Shown here in pieces: positions 16,447 through 25,040 of a stretch of DNA of 64,000 bases. Made by a program: the position numbers and the translations under genes. The stretch comes from Paenibacillus eucommiae (GTDB taxonomy: Bacteria > Bacillota > Bacilli > Paenibacillales > NBRC-103111), in contig NZ_JAGGLB010000035.1 in the NCBI RefSeq assembly GCF_017874215.1, positions 26,878-90,877 on the forward strand, given 5' to 3'. The first letter of the stretch is position 1. Each line of letters begins with the position of its first letter. The notes under the pieces are model-generated. The model made no database searches. It was given only the letters and a program-made list of their open reading frames with translations, and was not told where the DNA came from.

Positions 16447-17403
16447 TCAACTTCTCCGGCTTGCCATCATTTCCCTAGCCGCTGCTGCGGCAAGAGCTGA
16501 TTTGGGCAAACTTAAAATAAGCGTGTCGTAGAGACATGCAGGCCGGTTTATGCAATCCACTTGCCAATCCTCTTGCCAGTCCACCTTCCAATCTGATGAC
16601 AAATCCGTAAAAAGCGGATAATTGAAAAGTGACTTCAATCCGTTTCCATAACGTATGATCATTTTGCAATCGGGATGAACTGCGGTTTTAAGCTCCTCAA
16701 CAATCTCAATTTTCTCGGGAACAAGTGACGCAATGAAGACATGTGTGCATGCCCCTGCAGCTTCGGATGCCTTCAAGTGACTGTCCAAATAGTGAACGCT
16801 CCTCTGCAAACCTAGAAATTCCGTTAATTTTCTTCCCTGATAAACGGCTTCATCGTCAATATCTGTACAAATTACCTCAGCAGACGTGTTTCTAGCAATT
16901 GTAAAAGCGGACAAAGGGAATGCACCAGCACCGATAAATAAAACTTTGGATGTCTGGTCAATTTGCGTATATCGCCATTCTTCCTTAACAGATGCAGATA
17001 GCAGCGATATGTATAGATTCAAGTCCAAATTCCCGCTATAAGCACGATAAGATCTCATTTTTTCAACCACACTTAACGCATGGACCGATATTTCTCTTAC
17101 ATTCCCTGAGCCTTGCTTAATTTCTTCGCTGCTTCCCCATTTTCCCCACCGCTTCTCATTATCCTTATTCACTATAAATTCACAAAGATGATCCAGTTTA
17201 GCGCTAAGGATTTCCAAACCTTTTGAAACACTGTGGACTGCCGCCAATGAATGGGCTATCTCATCTTCAAGCATCTTCAAACTATAAAGAAAATCCTCCT
17301 GGTTTTCGACTACGCTTATTCCCTCCGCCTCCTCCATGTTCATGTGCTCGTTCAGCACTATGAGTATATGAGGGAAGTTAAGACATCCATTACTTTTATC
17401 CAA
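16447..17403 (-). CDS. Nicotianamine-synthase-like SAM-dependent transferase
   Basis: A 318-residue protein. The second half has a Rossmann SAM site, VLFIGAGAFPLSAFTIAR, followed by CTDIDDEAV. The later block HVFIASLVPEKIEIVEELK ... MIIRYGNGLKSLFNYPL matches the nicotianamine synthase/CntL pattern (FLAALVG ... EKxxVIxxL ... RSAHGAxxFLYP). Such enzymes transfer aminobutyrate from SAM to an amino acid in metallophore synthesis. The expected partners CntK (racemase) and CntM (opine dehydrogenase) are not nearby. The TTG start at 17403 overlaps the stop of the upstream frame (TTGGATAA), suggesting translational coupling; internal ATGs at 17343 and 17337 lack ribosome binding sites. A generic methyltransferase is the alternative. 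Confidence 0.55.
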   Translation of the reverse strand: MDKSNGCLNFPHILIVLNEHMNMEEAEGISVVENQEDFLYSLKMLEDEIAHSLAAVHSVSKGLEILSAKLDHLCEFIVNKDNEKRWGKWGSSEEIKQGSGNVREISVHALSVVEKMRSYRAYSGNLDLNLYISLLSASVKEEWRYTQIDQTSKVLFIGAGAFPLSAFTIARNTSAEVICTDIDDEAVYQGRKLTEFLGLQRSVHYLDSHLKASEAAGACTHVFIASLVPEKIEIVEELKTAVHPDCKMIIRYGNGLKSLFNYPLFTDLSSDWKVDWQEDWQVDCINRPACLYDTLILSLPKSALAAAAAREMMASRRS

Positions 17404-17628
17404 CCAAAGACTGCGCGTCAGCTGGCAGTTGTCTAATTTTAGTGATATAAGCCGTCACACGAAGGTCCTCCTGCCGCGGATATTCGTATCCCAGACGTTC
17501 TTTCTGCAAGCGGGATACCAATTTTGCGGATAAAGGCCCCTTTTACTCAAAGAATCGTCATGAACCTCGGGAATATTTTTGACAGGCTTAAAACTGAGTT
17601 CGATACGAACACTATCCTCAAATTGCAT
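17396..17628 (-). pseudogene. Frameshifted 78-codon gene upstream of the NAS-like gene
   Basis: The ATG at 17628 has a good ribosome binding site (GGGAG, 7-8 nt upstream) and opens a frame starting MQFEDSVRIELSFKPVKNIP. Near the homopolymer AAAAGGGG at about 17537-17544 the sensible frame changes; the other frame continues SAKLVSRLQKERLGYEYPRQ and ends at 17396 inside the next gene's start. The span is 233 nt, one short of 78 codons, so a single missing base in the G- or A-run explains it. It could be a true mutation, a programmed slip or a sequencing error. The family is not recognised. Confidence 0.55.
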
Positions 17629-17673
17629 TCGCACTCCCTATAGCAGCGAACATGCTAAAAGGAGGAGTTTTAA

Positions 17674-17700
17674 ATGAAATTATTTATCACTTTAATTTAA
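17674..17700 (+). CDS. Possible 8-aa leader peptide MKLFITLI
   Basis: ATG AAA TTA TTT ATC ACT TTA ATT TAA has the best ribosome binding site in the area (AAAAGGAGGAG at 17657-17667, spacing 6). It lies about 150 nt before the UvrA2-like gene. Short peptides in this position govern ribosome-stalling attenuation of several antibiotic-resistance genes. Reading through the stop gives a further hydrophobic stretch to about 17745, so a broken small membrane peptide is the alternative. Confidence 0.35.
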   Translation: MKLFITLI

Positions 17701-17851
17701 ACTACATTGCTAAGCTTTCTTTACTTATTGCTGTGTTATAACTAGATAATCTTTTCCCAACCTTCTCATTTGCACTAATGTTGTAATATAAAGACGTATG
17801 ATCAAATAAGAACAAATACCCTAAACCCATTTTGAAACGGAGAGATGTTAT

Positions 17852-20374
17852 TTGAACAATAAGATCGTCATAACAGGCGCTCGTGAGAACAATCTGAAAA
17901 ATATTACGTTGGAGATTCCCAAGCATAAGCTGGTCGTTCTGACCGGACCTTCCGGCTCCGGGAAATCCACTCTCGCCTTGGATACGCTGCAGAGAGAATG
18001 TCAGCGGCAGTACATGGAATCGATGGGGATGGTTTCGGATGCAGTAGGCAGGCCAAAGGTGGATGCCATCGTTGGTTTATCACCCTCCATCAGTGTAGGA
18101 CAGCATGTGACGAACCGAAATCCGCGTTCCACCGTCGGTACCGTAACAGACATACATACCTACCTGCGTGTCATCTACGAAAAGCTGGGCGAGCGCCCTT
18201 GTCCCCACTGCGGCACGACTCTTGCCCCTTCATACGATCACGGAGCAAACCTGCTTGCTTCAGGCAGTGAGGAAGAGCTTCCCGTTGATCAGCAATTCTT
18301 CGACTGTCGGGCTTGCCGGCACCGCTTAGAGAAGCTTACCCGTCGGCACTTTTCCTACAACACGCCGGATGGAGCTTGTGAGTGCTGTGGTGGATTAGGA
18401 CATACGATCAGTTTGAATCTCGACGCCGTCTTTGACGAGGGCCGCAGTCTGCGCGAAGGCTGTGTCACCTTCTGGTACGAATCACTAATCGCCTACCAGA
18501 CGAGTATATTGTCAGCAGCTGCCCGGCATTACGGCCTCGGCTTCGATCCTGACCTGCCACTTCGTGATTGGACACCCGCCCTGCGGGATCTGCTTTACTA
18601 TGGGGTAGAAAGCGATTCGTTCAAGAGCCATTTTCCAGAGCAGAAGCCGCCAAAAACCGTAACACAGGGTAAATTCGAGGGCGTCGTTACCGGCATCTGG
18701 AGGCGCTACAAGGAAAAGGACGGCCAGCCTGGTGAAGCGGCGATGTTCCGGGAGCAAACCTGCGGAGACTGTGGAGGCCTGCGGTTGAAGGCAGAAATCC
18801 TTGCCGTTAAAGTCGGTGGCGCTTCTATAGCAGAGATTGGCAGCTGGCCGCTTGATGACGCGCTTAATTGGATGAAGCAGCTGAAGGCAGAGCTGTCTCC
18901 AGACAGCCTATCTTTAACAGAATCACTATTACACGACATGATCGTTAGACTAAATCGGATCGTTGATGTGGGGCTCAGTTATTTGTCGCTGAACCGTCAG
19001 ACGGTAACGCTCTCCGGAGGAGAGGCGCAGCGTCTTCGGCTTGCTTCGATCCTTGGTTCAGGCTTGACCGGAGTGCTCTACATTCTCGACGAGCCTACTG
19101 CTGGACTGCATCCCCGGGATACAGCAGGCCTGATCAAGGTGCTCAAGCAACTGCGAGACCTTGAAAATACAGTGCTCGTCATTGAACATGAGGTGGAGAT
19201 GATGCGCGCTGCCGATCATGTCATCGACATGGGGCCTGGAGCTGGAAGCTTCGGCGGGCGCGTCGTTGGGGAGGGCAGTCTGGCAGAGTTGGCTGAGTTC
19301 CCGGAATCGGTCACAGGCTCCTATCTGCGGGAAGCAAGTCTTCAGTATGCAAAACCGGTTAAACGAAGGAAAGGGAACGGAAACGTGCTGACCATTCACG
19401 ACGCATATGAACGGAACCTGAAGCATATCACAGCCTCCTTCCCCTTAGGATGCCTCATCTCCGTGACGGGTGTGTCTGGTTCCGGTAAATCCACACTGCT
19501 ATTCGACCTGCTTGCAGCTGGTGGAACGGACAATCAGCACCGGCATGGCTGCGAGCGTATTACCGGGCTGGGTGCAATAGATACGATGATTACCGTGGAC
19601 CAGTCACCAGTTGGCCGGATGAGTCGTTCCAACGTTGCCACCTATACAGACGTCTTCACATTGATACGTAATCTGTATGCTGGTCTGCCAGAAGCTAAAC
19701 GTTCCGGACTGACGTCCAAGCACTTCTCTTTCAATACACCAGGCGGCCGCTGCGAGAACTGTCAAGGCTTAGGTGTCGTATCGATGGACATGTACTTCAT
19801 CGCCAACCTGGAAGTCCGCTGCCCGGCCTGTCGCGGTCGACGGTTCAAAGATGAAATATTGGCGGTCTCTTATAAAGGCTCGACGATCTCCGATCTGCTG
19901 GACATGACCGTGCAGACGAGCCAGCCGCTGCTGCAGGACAATCCCAAGATTGCCGAAGCCATCACACTGTTGTGCGAGGTAGGACTTGGCTACCTGCAAT
20001 GGGGGCAGTCCTTAAGCACCCTCTCCGGTGGCGAAGGTCAGCGAATCAAGCTGGCGAAGGAGCTTGGCAGGAAATCACGGAATCACACGCTCTATCTGCT
20101 GGACGAGCCGACAACGGGTTTGCATCCTGCTGATGTAAAGCAGCTTCTTGTTCTTCTGAACAAGCTGGTTGATGCAGGCAACACCATCATTACGGTTGAG
20201 CATAACCTCGACGTAGTCCGTGCTTCGGACTGGGTGATCGATATGGGGCCGGAAGGCGGAGAAGCTGGCGGCGAGATCGTCGCTGAAGGTACGCCTGAGA
20301 CAGTCGCGTTGGTTGAAGCCTCATATACAGGACAATATCTAAAAGAAGTACTGGCCATTCCTGTAGCGAAATAA
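17852..20374 (+). CDS. UvrA2-like excinuclease ABC protein (DrrC type)
   Basis: An 840-residue soluble tandem ABC ATPase. The first ABC has Walker A GPSGSGKST (about 31-39), a zinc module CPHCG ... CRAC ... CECCGG, signature LSGGEAQR and Walker B YILDEPTAGLHPRD. The second has GVSGSGKST, zinc pair CENCQG ... CPACRG, LSGGEGQR and LLDEPTTGLHPAD. UvrA itself is about 940-950 residues; the missing length corresponds to the UvrB-interaction region, as in UvrA2/DrrC proteins linked to resistance against DNA-binding drugs. TTG at 17852 is the start, with GGAGAGATG upstream. A damage- or drug-tolerance role is inferred from family. Confidence 0.88.
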   Translation: MNNKIVITGARENNLKNITLEIPKHKLVVLTGPSGSGKSTLALDTLQRECQRQYMESMGMVSDAVGRPKVDAIVGLSPSISVGQHVTNRNPRSTVGTVTDIHTYLRVIYEKLGERPCPHCGTTLAPSYDHGANLLASGSEEELPVDQQFFDCRACRHRLEKLTRRHFSYNTPDGACECCGGLGHTISLNLDAVFDEGRSLREGCVTFWYESLIAYQTSILSAAARHYGLGFDPDLPLRDWTPALRDLLYYGVESDSFKSHFPEQKPPKTVTQGKFEGVVTGIWRRYKEKDGQPGEAAMFREQTCGDCGGLRLKAEILAVKVGGASIAEIGSWPLDDALNWMKQLKAELSPDSLSLTESLLHDMIVRLNRIVDVGLSYLSLNRQTVTLSGGEAQRLRLASILGSGLTGVLYILDEPTAGLHPRDTAGLIKVLKQLRDLENTVLVIEHEVEMMRAADHVIDMGPGAGSFGGRVVGEGSLAELAEFPESVTGSYLREASLQYAKPVKRRKGNGNVLTIHDAYERNLKHITASFPLGCLISVTGVSGSGKSTLLFDLLAAGGTDNQHRHGCERITGLGAIDTMITVDQSPVGRMSRSNVATYTDVFTLIRNLYAGLPEAKRSGLTSKHFSFNTPGGRCENCQGLGVVSMDMYFIANLEVRCPACRGRRFKDEILAVSYKGSTISDLLDMTVQTSQPLLQDNPKIAEAITLLCEVGLGYLQWGQSLSTLSGGEGQRIKLAKELGRKSRNHTLYLLDEPTTGLHPADVKQLLVLLNKLVDAGNTIITVEHNLDVVRASDWVIDMGPEGGEAGGEIVAEGTPETVALVEASYTGQYLKEVLAIPVAK

Positions 20375-20441
20375 TTGCTGTTATCGATTGACCATAGAAA
20401 AAACTAATGAACATTTAAGTACAATTAAAAACATTTAAAAA

Positions 20442-20475
20442 AACTTAAAGCAGCTCAAATGAGCTGCTTTAAGTT
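20442..20475 (-). terminator. Terminator, stronger on the - strand
   Basis: AACTTAAAGCAGCTC, loop AAAT, GAGCTGCTTTAAGTT is a perfect 15-bp stem. On the - strand it runs into a T-rich tract, so it ends the ABC exporter transcript; it may also stop the convergent UvrA2 transcript. Confidence 0.85.
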
Positions 20476-20531
20476 AACAATAAGCCAATATGGCTCTTAT
20501 GGTGGAGGCATCTTAATCTACCACACTCATA

Positions 20532-22313
20532 CTAAAGACTTTTTAATTTATAGAAATCGCCTTGCTTATCCATCAGTTCTTCATAGGTTCCGACCTCGGC
20601 AATCCGTCCCTTCTTCATGACCACAATCCGGTCGACATTACGAACGGTTGATAGACGATGGGCTACGATAAATGTCGTTCTTCCTTTAATCAGCTGTTCC
20701 ATCGCTTGCTGCACATGCTTCTCAGAAATATTATCCAGTGCGGATGTTGCTTCATCCAGAATAATTATTTTTGGGTCTCTAACTAACGCTCTCGCAATCG
20801 CAATTCGCTGTCTTTGACCACCTGATAGCTTACCCCCATGCTCCCCGATGGAAGTATCCATGCCTTGCGGCAGATCATTGATTACATCCTGAAGGTTTGC
20901 CATCCAAATGGCTTGTTGAACTCTTTCTTCCGAAACCGTATCCAGACCATAGGTGATATTCTCGCGAATAGTTCCAGAAAATAAGATATTGTTCTGCATA
21001 ACAAAAGCCAGGGATTGACGATATTCTTTCATACTTAGCTCCGTCATTGGAAGATTGTCCATGATAATCCTGCCTTTTTGAGGCTTATAGAACCCAATAA
21101 TCAGATTTAATATCGTTGATTTACCTGCTCCCGATTCTCCAACAATACCAATTTTCTCCCCCGCCTTGACATGAAGATTAAAATCTTCTAAAACATGTTT
21201 ATCGGAATCACTATACTGAAAGCTCACGCCCTCAAACTTGAAGTCCCCATGAATATGCTCTGGTTTATGGCTCCCTTTATATTCCTCTACTTCTTGAGAA
21301 AGAAGCACCTCTGTCACTGAATATAAGGATTCGAAACCTTTCATTAAATTAGGATAAACATTGAGAATCTGTGTTACAGAGCCAATCATCATACTAAAAA
21401 ATCCTTGATACATAATAATATCGCCTATTTCCATGTATCCAAGATGTGCCAGATAAGCCGTAAAAAACAAACAGATGACTTGGAAAAGCTGAAACAACAT
21501 CCAGCTAATAGAGCCAAAGGTCGCTTCAATCATGTCCATTTTAAATCCACCAGCACGAATATTTTCTAACGCATGATCAACCTTCTTTATTTCGGAATCT
21601 TCCAATCCATGCGCCCGGGTAACAGGAATCATCTCTACCGTTTCAGACACCTTGCCAGACATATTTTCAATATTTTGCCGAAACTCCCGATTGTACAATG
21701 TAATTCTCTTACGAAAAAATCGCACCAGAAAAGCCGCTGTAGGCACCATAAACACAAAAAACGCCGCCACATACCAGCTATGTGCTAAAGTAATCGATAT
21801 AATTACACTAAGACTTATGAGCGCAGGAATGATAGAAAGTATAATCTGCCTCGACAAGAAATCAACCGCTTCCACATCACGAAGCACTTTGGATTGTATC
21901 TTACCTGCATTCATATCTCCATGATAGCTTAAAGACAATTTCTGAAGCTTTCTGATAAGTGTACTCCGTAAACCCGCTTCCACATGCCGCACAGACTTGC
22001 TCATAAAACGAATGTGAATTACATGTGTTGGAACATTCAGCGCAGTGATTAACACAATCACAATTAGGTTCATCCAGAATTCAAACATAGTGTGATTGTC
22101 TGGGTAACTAAGAATATTAATAATATTAGCTGTCACAATTGGCAAAATCCAAAGCGGAGATGTTCTAAGTACATAAAATAATCCTGATAACGATAATTTA
22201 CCACGATGACCATGATACAAACGCCCTAATAAACGAAGAGGATTTAGACGTTTAGCCGGTGCTTGTTCAAACCATTTCGAGTAGTCTAGTGAATCGTGTG
22301 ATGTCTGTTTCAT
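20532..22313 (-). CDS. ABC exporter, fused permease and ATPase
   Basis: A 593-residue half-transporter that would work as a homodimer. About six membrane helices lie within residues 35-310 and the nucleotide-binding domain in the last 250 residues: Walker A GESGAGKST, Q-loop FVMQNNILFSG, signature LSGGQRQR, Walker B IIILDEATSALD and switch HRLS. No peptidase or bacteriocin-type domain is visible, so the cargo (lipid, drug or peptide) cannot be said. GGGGGAG precedes the ATG. It is monocistronic, with a terminator after it and a repeat upstream. Confidence 0.9.
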   Translation of the reverse strand: MKQTSHDSLDYSKWFEQAPAKRLNPLRLLGRLYHGHRGKLSLSGLFYVLRTSPLWILPIVTANIINILSYPDNHTMFEFWMNLIVIVLITALNVPTHVIHIRFMSKSVRHVEAGLRSTLIRKLQKLSLSYHGDMNAGKIQSKVLRDVEAVDFLSRQIILSIIPALISLSVIISITLAHSWYVAAFFVFMVPTAAFLVRFFRKRITLYNREFRQNIENMSGKVSETVEMIPVTRAHGLEDSEIKKVDHALENIRAGGFKMDMIEATFGSISWMLFQLFQVICLFFTAYLAHLGYMEIGDIIMYQGFFSMMIGSVTQILNVYPNLMKGFESLYSVTEVLLSQEVEEYKGSHKPEHIHGDFKFEGVSFQYSDSDKHVLEDFNLHVKAGEKIGIVGESGAGKSTILNLIIGFYKPQKGRIIMDNLPMTELSMKEYRQSLAFVMQNNILFSGTIRENITYGLDTVSEERVQQAIWMANLQDVINDLPQGMDTSIGEHGGKLSGGQRQRIAIARALVRDPKIIILDEATSALDNISEKHVQQAMEQLIKGRTTFIVAHRLSTVRNVDRIVVMKKGRIAEVGTYEELMDKQGDFYKLKSL

Positions 22314-22429
22314 GTCTTTCTCCCCCTTAATATTGGAAATTGTTTCAAATTTCAGTAAGATACATTTTACATGAGACGCATTCTAAAAGCTATCAATTTT
22401 ATCCAGACAATGAAAAATACTACTCTCAA

Positions 22430-22640
22430 ACATCGTTAAATGAATCGCACGCTCAAAAGGACTGTCCATAGAGGCTGCTTCCTGAGGGAAGTGGATAGTG
22501 GCAATAGGGAAATCTGTGTTTCCTTTCTGATTCCCTTGGTGAATGAACAGTCACACCGAGTACTTCATCACAATAAAGCTGCACCATGCTACTAATTCCT
22601 TTCACTCCAGGCATCCCCAAAACTTATACTTTAATAAGTT
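22430..22640. repeat. Mosaic intergenic repeat, partial copy F (3' modules)
   Basis: It starts with a single half-palindrome (ACATCGTTAAA at about 22431), then GAATCGCACGCTCAAA and GGACTGTCC (linker module). The 3' module follows: GGATAGTGGCAATAGG, TTTCCTTTCTGATTCC, CAATAAAGCTGCACCATG and CTCCAGGCATC. These blocks align in order with 49455-49640 in copy C. The 5' hairpin, main stem and three palindromes are missing. Confidence 0.75.
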
Positions 22641-22643
22641 TCA

Positions 22644-22679
22644 CAAAAAAAAAACATCCCATAAAATCTATGGGATGTT
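22644..22679 (-). terminator. Terminator of the beta-helix gene
   Basis: AACATCCCATA (22653-22663) pairs with TATGGGATGTT (22669-22679). On the - strand a run of nine or more T follows. It lies 54 nt after the stop of the beta-helix gene. Confidence 0.9.
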
Positions 22680-22732
22680 CTGCATGGGATCTTTTTGTAA
22701 TCATTAATGAAATCATTGGGGAAACCACGTAC

Positions 22733-24892
22733 CTAATTGCCAGTAAGAACTCTTCGCTCCAGCCAATCTGTGTTTAGGACATTACCAGTGCCGTTGGTTA
22801 TCCTTTGCCAGCCGACAATCATGTATTTATTTGGGGCTGTTCCTGCTTGTAGAGGGGTGGCTAATGTTATAGAATCACCGATCTTCCATGTGGATTGTGC
22901 AGGAAGAGCTGCAAAGGTAAGCGCTTGACTACCTGACCTCTGTCCATTTACAACGATAGTGTCCTCTATAGAGTAAGATGCGGATATATCTATTCTATTT
23001 CCTTCCATGTGAAGGCGTTCTAGTGTGGCAGGTGCTCCATAATTACCTAGAAAAATGCCCTGATATGTAGTTCCTGTCCCTCCGCTGATATCATTGGATG
23101 ATATGATCATACCACCTTGCGTTCCAGACACATGCATACCTTGTGGAGTGGGTACACTTGTGGCCCCTTGGAGGTTGCAAATTACATTAGATTTTATTAT
23201 CGTATTGTAAACGGATCCAAGAGCCCCTAGCCCTACACAAATCCCTCTGCAAAAACCATTGAGCAAATTATCAGTTATCATCGTATCTTTCATATAACCA
23301 TTTGCAGCAGCACAGACCAAAATTCCAATGTTAGAAGATCTGTCGGTACAATACAATTGATTCCCAGTAACCGTCATCCGGTCACCCCCGCCATCTTGCA
23401 TATTCAGGAATACAGCGGTCTTTGGGAAGCCCATACCCGGATTTAGAATTTCACCTGCAATAATGTGGATTCTGTTTTGTCCAATCAGAACATCCGATGT
23501 GCCGAGACCTATAGGATTAATGCTGAACAAACCAACACCAAACCACGAAACAGTAAAGGAATTCCCTGTTATGCTAATTCCCCTTGAAGGTGTTTGCTGA
23601 TTACCAGAAATCCATAGCCCTTGCGTATAATTATTTACAATATTATTAGTGAAGAGATTTTCAGACCCATGAAGCTCAGCAGCGACTACTGGTCCTGCAA
23701 TACCTGTGGAAACTGTAGGATGATCAAATACGCAGTCATGAACATTTATGGAATCGCCCCACATGTAAATAGAAGAGTGGTCACTACTATCGATACCGTT
23801 GTTGTAAAATCTGCAAAAACTTATCTCCACATTATTGCTATGTACACCGGGGGCTTCTTGCTGCCCTGTAGCAATACAAGTAACTCCAGGGGAGTTAATA
23901 AATTCGCAATTAGTAATCTTTGAGTTATACAACCTCGCGTCAGCGCCGGAAGTGGCTACAGTTCCAGAGATGAAGATTCCTGCACAATTAAAAGCGTTAT
24001 AGCTGCCGCTGCTTCTATTTGGACTAATTCTATTGTTAGCCCCGTTCACATCAAATGTAATACCTTCGACATAAAGATTATTTATTACCGTATTTCCAGC
24101 TATTATATTATAGTATTTGGGGCTAGCATCGGTAGATTCATTATTCTTTAGCTTGAATATTGTTTTTCCAATACCTGCCCCTATCAGATTCATTTTATCC
24201 CGCGCAATTAAAGAACAAACAGAAGGTCCGCCAGCAAGCGTAATATTTTTTGCCAGCGTTAATAAATAGGTCCCTTCCGGGAAATAAAGAGGGCTGCCTG
24301 CGTCAATAGCTGCCTGAATGGCTGCTGTATCATCCGCCGTACCATTTGCCCGTGCACCGAACATATACGGGGTAAACCTTTCCTCATACAAACGAATCAG
24401 ACAGCCGGTTCCTGTTGGAGCTGTTTCTCCTGTTTTATTGAGAAAACCCACCAGACCCGCTGCTGTTCCATTCCATGGAACAGTGGCAGAAATAATGGTG
24501 CCACCATTATGAGCTGATTTTGCGCGGGTTTTATCCACATAGAAGATGCCGCCGCCCATTTTTGTGCTCGGATGAAAGCCACTTATAATGACATGCTGGC
24601 CATCAGTAAGCGAAGTTAAATTAAGATTTTGAATATCTGCAACACTTTTCAGAGAAATGACATCACCAATGCTGCTTTTTTTGGATGCATGGACGGACTG
24701 AGGACTGCTTAGCAGCAAACCGCCAGCCGCAACAACCGCCCCCAAACTCCCCACCGCAGCTAGAAATTTCCTCCTGCCTAAAGCTTGCGTTGAAAGAAGC
24801 AGCTCTTTATCTCCGTCTGAACCTTGGCCTTGCTCTCTAACTGTTCCTTGCTGTTCATCACTTTTCTTGAAATGATCCATGGTTTCTGGCAT
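22733..24892 (-). CDS. Tat-exported right-handed beta-helix protein (pectate-lyase-like fold)
   Basis: A 719-residue protein with an unusual long N-region, then a twin-arginine signal ALGRRKFLAAVGSLGAVVAAGG (Arg40/Arg41) and a cleavage region near VHA (about residue 69). Next comes a domain similar to those capping phage tailspikes and then a Pectate_lyase_3-like start (FGARANGTADDTAAIQAAIDAG), followed by a long parallel beta-helix with many N-rich turns. Proteins of this kind are extracellular polysaccharide lyases, hydrolases or epimerases; the catalytic residues cannot be assigned by eye. AGGAGG precedes the ATG. It lies 148 nt downstream of a lipoprotein solute receptor on the same strand. 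Confidence 0.82.
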   Translation of the reverse strand: MPETMDHFKKSDEQQGTVREQGQGSDGDKELLLSTQALGRRKFLAAVGSLGAVVAAGGLLLSSPQSVHASKKSSIGDVISLKSVADIQNLNLTSLTDGQHVIISGFHPSTKMGGGIFYVDKTRAKSAHNGGTIISATVPWNGTAAGLVGFLNKTGETAPTGTGCLIRLYEERFTPYMFGARANGTADDTAAIQAAIDAGSPLYFPEGTYLLTLAKNITLAGGPSVCSLIARDKMNLIGAGIGKTIFKLKNNESTDASPKYYNIIAGNTVINNLYVEGITFDVNGANNRISPNRSSGSYNAFNCAGIFISGTVATSGADARLYNSKITNCEFINSPGVTCIATGQQEAPGVHSNNVEISFCRFYNNGIDSSDHSSIYMWGDSINVHDCVFDHPTVSTGIAGPVVAAELHGSENLFTNNIVNNYTQGLWISGNQQTPSRGISITGNSFTVSWFGVGLFSINPIGLGTSDVLIGQNRIHIIAGEILNPGMGFPKTAVFLNMQDGGGDRMTVTGNQLYCTDRSSNIGILVCAAANGYMKDTMITDNLLNGFCRGICVGLGALGSVYNTIIKSNVICNLQGATSVPTPQGMHVSGTQGGMIISSNDISGGTGTTYQGIFLGNYGAPATLERLHMEGNRIDISASYSIEDTIVVNGQRSGSQALTFAALPAQSTWKIGDSITLATPLQAGTAPNKYMIVGWQRITNGTGNVLNTDWLERRVLTGN

Positions 24893-25040
24893 ATTGTACT
24901 CCTCCTGAATATGAGAATTGATAAAGATTCTTTGGTAACATTCCCCACTTATGCACTATCCATATCCATAACGACGGCAGGCGTTTCAATCCCATCCATG
25001 ATCTGTTACACAACTGTCGCCCCCCTTCTTTGATCCCGGC

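Noticed and set aside
22586..22777. 63-codon + strand frame near the beta-helix terminator
   Set aside because: It crosses the 3' repeat module, a terminator and the 3' end of a real gene on the other strand.
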